A program made the position numbers and the translations under genes. The notes beneath the pieces were generated by a model, which searched no databases, was not told where the DNA came from, and saw nothing but the letters and a program-made list of their open reading frames with translations. Shown one piece after another: positions 4,771 to 10,225 of a stretch of DNA of 10,541 nucleotides (its first letter is position 1; each line of letters opens with the position of its first letter). This DNA comes from an uncultured Collinsella sp. (GTDB lineage: Bacteria > Actinomycetota > Coriobacteriia > Coriobacteriales > Coriobacteriaceae), in the NCBI GenBank assembly GCA_900548515.1, contig URKU01000067.1:1-10541 (forward strand). Direction: 5' to 3'.

Positions 4771-7470
4771 CTAACGGATCAGCTGGCGGCGCTTATCGGA
4801 CAGGAATACGCCGGCGGCCACCAGGACCGCGCCGCCGATCACGAAGGTCTCACCCAGCAGCTCGGACGCATCGCCCGTGGCGGGCATCGCCGTCTGCCAA
4901 GTCGTGGCCTCGGTCTTTGTCTCCGCATGCTTGGCCTGGTACGTAACTTGCGTGACGGGCTGGGTCTGCTCGCCGTTTCCGCGGTCGGCGGCCTCTTGGC
5001 GAGCGATCTCGGCGTTAAGCTCGGCAATAGCCTGGTCGAGTTCGGCCTTGGCGGCGGTATAGTTGGCAAGCGCCTCCAGGTAGGCAGGTGCCACAGCATC
5101 CGTCGCAGCTGCGGCGTCATCGAGTTCGGCCTTGGCGGTCGCGGCGCGCTCGGCGGCATCGTGAGCTGCGGCGATCTTAGCGTTGACCGCCTCGTCTGCA
5201 TCGTCAGCGCTGCCGTTGACGATGGCTTCGGCAAGATTGATCCTGCGCAGACGGGTGACCGCGGCGGCAGAGGCATCGCGGGCGGCGGCCGCATCCGTCA
5301 CGGCATCGTCAGCCTCCACCAAGTCGTACTCGGCATCGCTCACGGCCATCTCCGCAGCATCAAGCGCAGCATCGGCAGCGAGCTTGTCCTCAGTAGCCCT
5401 GGAAAGTGCTGCAGCGGCATTCTTAAGCTGGGAGGCACGCGCGGCAGCTGCATCAGACATTGCCTGAGCCGTTGTCGCGGCAGCGCCAGCATCGCTCGCA
5501 GCCTGCTGGGCCATATCGAGCTCCGCCTGAGCGCCAGCAGCATCGATGGCTGCCTGATCGGCATCGCCTTGGGCGACAGCAAGTTCAGCCTCCGCCTCAC
5601 GCTGATTGGCACGTGCGTCTTCGAGCGTAGACGATGCCGCATCAAACGCACGCTGAGCAGCAGCGATATCGGCCGAATACGCCGCCAGCTCATCCTGGGC
5701 CGCGGCAAGTGCATCCTGCTTGTCGCCGACACCGACACGAGCGGCATCCAGTGCGCGCTTGGCAGCAGCCACCTTGCCCTTGGCAATGTCGAGCTCGCCA
5801 GACTTGGCGGCCACGGCGTCCTGAGCCGCCGCAACTGCGGCGTTGGCAGCGCTCAAATCGGCGCGGGCATCGCTGACAGCACGCGCGGCGACGTCAGCTG
5901 CAGCCTGCTTTTGCTCCACAGAAGCCTGAGCCTCCGAGACCTTGGCAGTCGCGACATCAACGTCAGCGACAGCGCGCTCAACCTGAGCTTGCTTTGCCGC
6001 AACGGTCTGCGATGCTGCGTCCACCTTGTTGCCGGCATCGTCGGCAACGCCCTGCGCCGTAGCAAGCTCCTTGCGTGCCGTGTCAACGCCCTGCTCGGGA
6101 TTTGCCAGAGAGTCGCACCACGCGTTCAGCGCAGCCTCATACTCAGCAACCGTCATCGGATTGGCGGCATTCGTGTACCATCCTCCAGACATAGAGAACG
6201 TCTGCGCCTGCGTAAGCCAACGGTTCATCGTCCCGCGCGTGCAAACCCCCATGCCCGTCACGGTGTAATCGGGATCGATCACATTCATGTAGTGACCGAC
6301 TGTATGCACGCTCCCACCATGCGCAGCAACGTAGCGGTCCACTTCGTCACCATGCTGACGATAAAAATCGAAAGCAGCCTTTCCCGTAAGGCCCGTCGCT
6401 CCCAGCGTAGCCGCAGCGCGGTCAAAGACGGCCTTCTCCTGATCGACCCACTGGATGAACGGGTCGCTTCCGTAGTTCCACGCCACGTTTTCGCCCACGT
6501 TGAACTGCTGAGCATGGGCAACCTTGGTGTCGGAGTAGTTCGCGTCGGCAATGGCGGTCGCCATCATGGCGTACGTCACCTTAAGCTCGTTTAGGCCGAC
6601 GCTCTTACGATACTCGTTGCACGCCTTAAGCCACACGATCGCCTGCTTCATGTTGGTCAGGCTCGTCGCATCGACCTGCTCGCCCACCTTGGTGAGGCTA
6701 GCGTATTTGCAGTTAAGGATCAGGTTCGCGGCGCCATCGGCACCCACACTCTTAAAGAACGCGATGGCGCCCTGGCGGTAGTTTTCCGCCGAGGCATTCG
6801 CCGTAGCCTGGGCAGCATCGAGCTTGACCTGCGCCTGAGCCACTGCCTGGTCAGCCTGCTGCTTTTGAGCTTTTGCCTGATCGAGCGCCTGGTCGGCGGC
6901 ATCTTTCTCATCCTTAGCGGCCGAAAGCTTGGCCTGGGCGTCCGCCAGCGCCGCGAGCGCATTGGCGTGGTCGGCCTTGGCCTGATCGACGGCGGCATCG
7001 GCTGCGGTTGCAGCGGCCGTGGCGGCGTCCAACTTGAACTGTGCGTCAGCCGCAGCCTGCTGCTGAGCGGCCTGCACCTCATCCTCGGCAGCGGCCACCT
7101 CCTGCGAAGCGGCGACAAGCTCGCCCTCGCGTTGCGCCTGGACCGACTTGGCGGCATCCAACGCAGCGGCGGCGGCATTCACCTTGGCCTTGGCGGCCTC
7201 ATACTCCGGGCCCGCGGCACCCTGCTCGGCACGGTCGAGATCGGCCTTGGCGGCATCGTAGCTCGTCTGAGCGGCATTCACATCCACATCGGCCGCATCC
7301 TTTGCCTGCTGAGCTGCCGAAAGCTTGCCTTGCGCGTCCTGCTGTTTGACCGCGGCGGCATCAACGCCAGCCTGGGCATTCGAAAGCCTGACCTGCGCGT
7401 CGGCAGCTTGCTGCTTTGCCTGTTCCAGCTCGCTCGCGGCCTGCTCGGCAGCGGCCTGAGCTGCGGCGAC
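4771..7470 (-). CDS. Coiled-coil / CAP-domain surface protein with LPXTG-like anchor, 5' truncated
   Basis: About 900 residues remain. In order from the truncated N-side: an Ala/Gln/Lys/Asp-rich heptad coil (about 7470-6790), a CAP (SCP/PR1-type) domain (about 6790-6110), a second long Ala-rich coil (about 6110-5010), a short polar stalk, and a sorting signal MPATG (4873-4887) with a hydrophobic helix and the basic tail SDKRRQLIR. The CAP domain shows KVAHAQQ, GENVAW and TVGHYMNVI, the usual histidine and glutamate motifs. A sortase would link the protein to the cell wall, so the coils probably hold the CAP domain away from the surface; adhesion or surface-exclusion roles are possible (SEC10/PgrA-like proteins combine similar parts). 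No signal peptide is present because the 5' end is lost at the junction with the kinase near 7470. The frame stays open further right, but that part is antisense to the kinase. Confidence 0.85.
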   Translation of the reverse strand, partial: VAAAQAAAEQAASELEQAKQQAADAQVRLSNAQAGVDAAAVKQQDAQGKLSAAQQAKDAADVDVNAAQTSYDAAKADLDRAEQGAAGPEYEAAKAKVNAAAAALDAAKSVQAQREGELVAASQEVAAAEDEVQAAQQQAAADAQFKLDAATAAATAADAAVDQAKADHANALAALADAQAKLSAAKDEKDAADQALDQAKAQKQQADQAVAQAQVKLDAAQATANASAENYRQGAIAFFKSVGADGAANLILNCKYASLTKVGEQVDATSLTNMKQAIVWLKACNEYRKSVGLNELKVTYAMMATAIADANYSDTKVAHAQQFNVGENVAWNYGSDPFIQWVDQEKAVFDRAAATLGATGLTGKAAFDFYRQHGDEVDRYVAAHGGSVHTVGHYMNVIDPDYTVTGMGVCTRGTMNRWLTQAQTFSMSGGWYTNAANPMTVAEYEAALNAWCDSLANPEQGVDTARKELATAQGVADDAGNKVDAASQTVAAKQAQVERAVADVDVATAKVSEAQASVEQKQAAADVAARAVSDARADLSAANAAVAAAQDAVAAKSGELDIAKGKVAAAKRALDAARVGVGDKQDALAAAQDELAAYSADIAAAQRAFDAASSTLEDARANQREAEAELAVAQGDADQAAIDAAGAQAELDMAQQAASDAGAAATTAQAMSDAAAARASQLKNAAAALSRATEDKLAADAALDAAEMAVSDAEYDLVEADDAVTDAAAARDASAAAVTRLRRINLAEAIVNGSADDADEAVNAKIAAAHDAAERAATAKAELDDAAAATDAVAPAYLEALANYTAAKAELDQAIAELNAEIARQEAADRGNGEQTQPVTQVTYQAKHAETKTEATTWQTAMPATGDASELLGETFVIGGAVLVAAGVFLSDKRRQLIR

Positions 7471-8226
7471 GCCGACCTGGCGAGCATCGAGGTCGCACTC
7501 AACCGCCTGCTGCGCCAGATGCAAGAGGCCAAGCTGCAGCAGATGCGCTTTGTCAACGACGCGAGCCACGAGCTGCGCACGCCCATCGCGGTGATTCAGG
7601 GCTACGTGAACATGCTCGACCGCTGGGGCAAGGACGACCCGGACGTGCTGGCGGAGTCTATCGCGTCCCTCAAGGCCGAAAGCGAGCACATGCAGGAGCT
7701 CGTGGAGCAGCTGCTGTTTTTGGCGCGCGGCGATGCCGGCCGCACGGTCCTGCGGCGTGCGAATACCAACCTGGCCGCACTGGTCGACGAGGTATGCGAG
7801 GAATCGCAGATGATCGATACCGAGCACACATATCGGCTGGCTTTTGACGCTGCGCTTGTCAGCGACCCGCGCTGCGATGCGCCCGTTGACGTGGCGCTCG
7901 TGAAGCAGGCTCTGCGCGTGATCGTGCAAAACGCCGCCAAGTACTCGGATGCGGGAACGACCGTCACATTTGGCATAACGCCCAATGCGGGCATGGGCAC
8001 GATCGACATAAGTGTTGAGGACGAGGGCATCGGCATGAACCAGGAATCCGCAGCTCACGCGTTCGAGCGGTTCTACCGTGCCGACAACGCGCGCGATGCC
8101 GGCGCACAGGGTTCGGGTCTGGGGCTTGCGATCGCCAAGTGGATCGTCGACAGCCACGGCGGCGTCATCGGTGTGACCTCGGTCGAGGGGGTCGGCAGCC
8201 GCTTTACGATTCGCCTGCCACGATAG
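7462..8226 (+). pseudogene. Sensor histidine kinase, catalytic half only (5' truncated)
   Basis: From about codon 7462 the plus strand encodes roughly 254 residues with every kinase core motif: the end of a HAMP-like linker (DADLASIEVALNRLLRQM), H-box SHELRTP (phospho-accepting His codon 7567-7569), N-box QNAAKYS, G1 DEGIGM, F-box FERFYRAD and G2 GSGLGLAIAK, ending with a typical GSRFTIRLPR. This is a HisKA/HATPase_c two-component kinase of the EnvZ/OmpR-partner type. The membrane sensor domain and start codon are missing: upstream of about 7462 the sequence is the reverse strand of the surface-protein coil. A plus-strand frame happens to remain open back to 6865, but its residues are the Leu/Gly-rich mirror of the coil. 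No response regulator is visible. Treated as a broken gene; an assembly join is the alternative. Confidence 0.8.
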
Positions 8227-8246
8227 AAAGCCCCTCGGCATAAAAT

Positions 8247-8280
8247 AAAGGGATAAGGCCATGCGGCCCTATCCCTTTTT
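8247..8280. terminator. Bidirectional Rho-independent terminator
   Basis: The stem GGGATA-A-GGCC (8250-8260), loop ATGC and GGCC-C-TATCCC (8265-8275), with one A/C mismatch, is followed by TTTTT on the plus side and preceded by an A-rich run that gives TTTATTTTA on the minus side. It separates the kinase from the convergent VOC gene and can serve both. Confidence 0.85.
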
Positions 8281-8302
8281 GCTAGCTATGGCAGCTTGTG
8301 CG

Positions 8303-8677
8303 CTACTCGCGGCACAGGTGCACGGCGAAGCCGGCGAACTCGCGTTTAAAGTACACGAGCTTGGTGCTGCCGTCGGGCAGCAGCGCGCGCGACTCCTCGT
8401 TGACCTCGAGGCCGCGCTCGGCAAACCACTTCTCGGCCGCGTCGATGTCGTTGACAGCAAAGCCGATGTGGCCCTTAGTGCCACGGCCGTTCTGCTTCAT
8501 GATTTCGACCAGCGAATCGTTAAAGTACGAAACCGGGGTCTCGATAACGGGCATGCCCATCATCGTCGAGAACAGCTCGGCAATCTCCAGGGCATCGGCC
8601 GGGTCGGTGGCGTTGATGCCCACGTGGGCGACGCGCATGCCAAAGAGCTCGACCGGGTTGGCGTTCTGCTCACTCAT
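8303..8677 (-). CDS. VOC-family protein resembling the C-terminal domain of KDPG aldolases
   Basis: The product from the ATG at 8677 is 124 aa; upstream in-frame sequence overlaps the PTS gene and is rejected. The segments MRVAHVGINATD (H18), GTKGHIGFAV (H70) and FAGFAVHLCRE (H120, E124) show a glyoxalase/bleomycin-resistance (VOC) fold with likely metal ligands. The pattern 'AHVGIN...GTKGHIAI...GFAxHL' is, from memory, that of the VOC domain fused behind 2-dehydro-3-deoxyphosphogluconate (KDPG) aldolase in several Firmicutes; here it stands alone. It follows the PTS IIB gene by 11 bp, so the two are one transcript. This suggests a job in sugar or sugar-acid metabolism rather than drug resistance. 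The substrate is inferred. Confidence 0.8.
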   Translation of the reverse strand: MSEQNANPVELFGMRVAHVGINATDPADALEIAELFSTMMGMPVIETPVSYFNDSLVEIMKQNGRGTKGHIGFAVNDIDAAEKWFAERGLEVNEESRALLPDGSTKLVYFKREFAGFAVHLCRE

Positions 8678-8688
8678 ACAGGTAGCGC

Positions 8689-8976
8689 CTACTGAGCCAT
8701 GACGTCGAGGACGGCCTTCTCGGCAGCGACGCGGTTCATGCCGGTCATGAAGGGCACGCCGCTCACGTACGGGCAGGTAAGGCCCTCGGGGGCAACGGTG
8801 GTGGCGATCAGCAGGTCGGCGCCCTCGTCGCAAGCGTCCTTGGCCTCGGAGATGGCGCACTGCACGATCTCATACTTGCCGGCATAACCGTTGGCGTCGA
8901 GCATGGTGGCGACCTTCTGGGCAACGAGCGTGGAAGTAGCAGCGCCAGCACCGCAAGCCAAAACAATCTTCTTCAT
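8689..8976 (-). CDS. PTS system IIB component, galactitol type
   Basis: The 95-aa protein begins MKKIVLACGAGAATSTLVAQ. The Cys8-Gly-x-Gly...Ser/Thr P-loop is the phosphocysteine site of small stand-alone IIB proteins of the galactitol/lactose superfamily. It receives phosphate from IIA on the cysteine and passes it to the sugar carried by IIC. Length and motif are normal and the start is fixed by an AAGGGAGA site (minus strand, 8985-8992). No IIA or IIC gene is present in the window, so it either works with components coded elsewhere or is an orphan. The VOC gene follows directly. Confidence 0.85.
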   Translation of the reverse strand: MKKIVLACGAGAATSTLVAQKVATMLDANGYAGKYEIVQCAISEAKDACDEGADLLIATTVAPEGLTCPYVSGVPFMTGMNRVAAEKAVLDVMAQ

Positions 8977-9022
8977 AGGTAATGTCTCCCTTCATGGTTT
9001 ACTTTAGGTAAGTGTACCGCAG

Positions 9023-9038
9023 CGAGCGATAGCGCTCG
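9023..9038. repeat. Short hairpin in the leader of the PTS operon
   Basis: CGAGCG (9023-9028), loop ATAG and CGCTCG (9033-9038) form a 6-bp stem upstream of the PTS gene. The same arm sequences, in the opposite order, occur at 9108-9124. Confidence 0.35.
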
Positions 9039-9078
9039 GCCTCGATGCACTTTTATGCCAGTTTGCTAGCACGCTGCG

Positions 9079-9084
9079 TATAAT
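9079..9084 (+). promoter_or_regulatory. Possible -10 element in the divergent intergenic region
   Basis: A perfect TATAAT lies 56 bases before the ATG at 9140. No convincing -35 is seen at 16-18 bp. On the minus strand, ATGACA (9100-9105) with TATACG (9077-9082) at 17-bp spacing is a candidate for the PTS operon, so the two promoters may overlap. Confidence 0.4.
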
Positions 9085-9107
9085 ACATCTAGTACGTGTT
9101 GTCATAC

Positions 9108-9124
9108 CGCTCGCTTTACGAGCG
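9108..9124. repeat. Short hairpin in the leader of the helical-repeat protein gene
   Basis: CGCTCG (9108-9113), loop CTTTA and CGAGCG (9119-9124). It uses the same arms as the hairpin at 9023-9038, on the other side of the shared promoter region. Confidence 0.35.
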
Positions 9125-9139
9125 ACTAAGGACTCTGAA

Positions 9140-9763
9140 ATGCCCGATTCCCGCACCCTCTGGACCACCGTCGTTATCATCTGTATCGCCGTGTCGGTAT
9201 TCTTTAGCGTCAAAAAACGCACCACGTTTAAGCGCCTGCAGCAGCTTATGGCCGCCAAGCAGTGGGACGAGTTCGATCGCCTGCTCGACGCCAAACTCAC
9301 CAGCATGCTGTACCCGCGCTATAACCGCGACTACCTGCGCCTGAACTCCTATCTGCTGCGCGAGGACCACAAGCGTGCCGACGAGATGTTCGATTTGCTG
9401 CTGGGGCTCAACCTGCCCAAAATGCAGCGCGTCGACCTGGTCATTAAGGCCTTTAACTACTACGTTGGCCAGGAGGACCGCAAAAAGTCCAAGGAGCTGC
9501 TGCACGAGATCAAAGGCTTTGAGGGCGGCCAGGCCGAGGCAGTCGCACACGAATGCCAACTGATGTACGACACGATGATCCTCAAGCGCCACAACGACAT
9601 TCCCGAGCTGGAGCGCATGCTCAAGGAGGCCGGTGACGACAAGGTCAAGAGCTGCCGCCTGGAATACCTGCTGGCTCTGCAGTACAAGAACAAGGGCGAC
9701 GAAGCCAAGTTCCAGGAGTTCCTGGAGAAGTCGGGCCGGCACTCGATGGCTGTCAACGCGTAA
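9140..9763 (+). CDS. Membrane-anchored helical-repeat (TPR-like) protein
   Basis: The 207-aa protein starts at an ATG behind AAGGA (9128-9132). Residues about 7-24 (LWTTVVIICIAVSVFF) form one transmembrane helix followed by the basic SVKKRTTFKRL, so the bulk should be cytoplasmic. The remainder is a run of amphipathic helices (QWDEFDRLLDAKL, DHKRADEMFDLLLGL, DRKKSKELLHEI, DIPELERMLKEAG, GDEAKFQEFLEKSG) spaced roughly like degenerate tetratricopeptide repeats, which usually bind other proteins. I do not recognise a named family. A plausible antisense frame of nearly the same length exists, but only this strand gives the expected residue pattern, ribosome site and tight placement before the tRNA. 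Confidence 0.75.
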   Translation: MPDSRTLWTTVVIICIAVSVFFSVKKRTTFKRLQQLMAAKQWDEFDRLLDAKLTSMLYPRYNRDYLRLNSYLLREDHKRADEMFDLLLGLNLPKMQRVDLVIKAFNYYVGQEDRKKSKELLHEIKGFEGGQAEAVAHECQLMYDTMILKRHNDIPELERMLKEAGDDKVKSCRLEYLLALQYKNKGDEAKFQEFLEKSGRHSMAVNA

Positions 9764-9774
9764 CGGACGGCTTG

Positions 9775-9783
9775 TGCTAGACT
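9775..9783 (+). promoter_or_regulatory. Possible extended -10 of the tRNA-Leu promoter
   Basis: TGCTAGACT contains a TGn-TAGACT extended -10 placed 11 bases before the tRNA 5' end. The -35 region is poor. It lies just after the stop of the preceding gene. Confidence 0.35.
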
Positions 9784-9794
9784 TCTAGTCTTAC

Positions 9795-9879
9795 GGGGGC
9801 GTGGCGGAATTGGCATACGCAGGAGACTTAAAATCTCTCGCCGCAAGGATTGTGGGTTCGAGTCCCACCGCCCCTACCA
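9795..9879 (+). tRNA. tRNA-Leu (anticodon UAA)
   Basis: The 85-nt gene includes an encoded CCA. Acceptor stem GGGGGCG pairs with CGCCCCT (first pair a G-U wobble). The D-arm has GCG/CGC, the anticodon loop CTTAAAA gives UAA, a long variable region marks a class II (Leu) tRNA, and the T-arm is GTGGG-TTCGAGT-CCCAC. The variable arm (about 9843-9855, centred on GCAA) pairs only weakly, with about two good pairs by eye, so it is somewhat degenerate. A terminator follows at once. Confidence 0.95.
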
Positions 9880-9943
9880 TGTGATTGCTTGCGAGCCCGT
9901 GTTCCCCAGGGATGCGGGCTCGCTTCTTTTAGATGCCGGTGGG
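9862..9943 (+). repeat. Direct repeat copy 1: tRNA-Leu 3' end, terminator and tail
   Basis: Holds GTCCCACCGCCCCTACCAT (9862-9880), the terminator and AGATGCCGGTGGG (9931-9943). All three recur in the same order at 10059-10139 with about 197-bp offset; only the short spacer before the terminator and a few single bases differ. Confidence 0.9.
9891..9930 (+). terminator. Rho-independent terminator of tRNA-Leu
   Basis: A perfect 9-bp stem GCGAGCCCG (9891-9899) with CGGGCTCGC (9915-9923) is followed by TTCTTTT. Confidence 0.9.
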
Positions 9944-10067
9944 ACTCGAACCCGCGAGGGGGCGAGCGTTAAGCGGACGCGCAGCGTCCGTAGCGAGCCG
10001 GCGAGAGCGCCGACAGGCGGCCGAAGCCGGTGCGTATTTGCGCAGCAAATACGCAGACGTCCCACCG
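9937..10067. repeat. Structured multi-hairpin segment between the direct repeats
   Basis: A 9-bp closing stem CGGTGGGAC (9937-9945) and GTCCCACCG (10059-10067) encloses four hairpins: CGGACGC/GCGTCCG around GCA (9974-9990), CGGCG/CGCCG around AGAG (9999-10012), CGGC/GCCG around CGAA (10018-10029), and an 11-bp stem TGCGTATTTGC/GCAAATACGCA around GCA (10031-10055). Bases 9937-9953 are also a perfect inverted copy of the tRNA T-arm at 9854-9870. It could be a repeated palindromic element or a structured RNA; no convincing protein is encoded. Confidence 0.7.
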
Positions 10068-10139
10068 CCCCTACCATATGGAGCTTTCGAGCCCGTGTTC
10101 CCAAGGGATGCGGGCTCGTTTCTTTTAGATGCCGGTGGG
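10059..10139 (+). repeat. Direct repeat copy 2: orphan tRNA-Leu 3' end, terminator and tail
   Basis: The 19 bases at 10059-10077 are identical to the tRNA 3' end, including CCA, but no tRNA body precedes them. The terminator and AGATGCCGGTGGG tail follow as in copy 1. Confidence 0.9.
10088..10126 (+). terminator. Second copy of the tRNA terminator
   Basis: The stem CGAGCCCG (10088-10095) with CGGGCTCG (10111-10118) is followed by TTTCTTTT. The stem stays perfect despite base changes in the loop, so it should still function. Confidence 0.8.
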
Positions 10140-10145
10140 GCTCTA

Positions 10146-10212
10146 AGTTGCGGTGGAATAGATCCTGTTTATACCGTTTACCAGCTTATTTAGGAACTAT
10201 TTCACCGCAACT
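10146..10212. repeat. 21-bp imperfect inverted repeat element
   Basis: The left arm 10146-10166 and the reverse complement of 10192-10212 agree at 19 of 21 positions (both begin AGTTGCGGTG), with a 25-base A+T-rich centre. It sits 14 bases after the stop of the Ppx/GppA gene. There is no T-run, so it is not a standard terminator; a small palindromic or MITE-like element is possible. Confidence 0.6.
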
Positions 10213-10225
10213 CAGAGGAAGACGG

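Noticed and set aside
4927..6594. 555-codon open frame on the plus strand
   Set aside because: It is the reverse of the alanine-rich coil and CAP domain; long antisense frames are expected from such biased GC-rich repeats.
6865..7461. N-terminal ~200 residues of the plus-strand frame ending in the kinase
   Set aside because: They mirror the Ala-rich coil of the surface protein and give Leu/Gly-rich sequence without sensor or HAMP features.
7480..8262. N-terminal ~260 residues of the long minus-strand frame that ends at 4771
   Set aside because: They are exactly antisense to the kinase catalytic domain, have no signal peptide, and change character abruptly at about 7480.
9116..9742. 208-codon minus-strand open frame opposite the helical-repeat gene
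   Set aside because: Its Leu/Val/Gln-rich product is the mirror of the plus gene, and it starts inside the PTS-side leader of a well-supported plus-strand gene; no ribosome site supports it.
9862..10077. A complete integrative element bounded by attachment sites
   Set aside because: The 19-bp repeats fit, but only about 180 bp lie between them and there is no integrase; at most a scar or non-autonomous element.
9862..10212. CRISPR array
   Set aside because: Only two copies of the long repeat with unequal flanks, and the other repeats are inverted; no regular repeat-spacer pattern.
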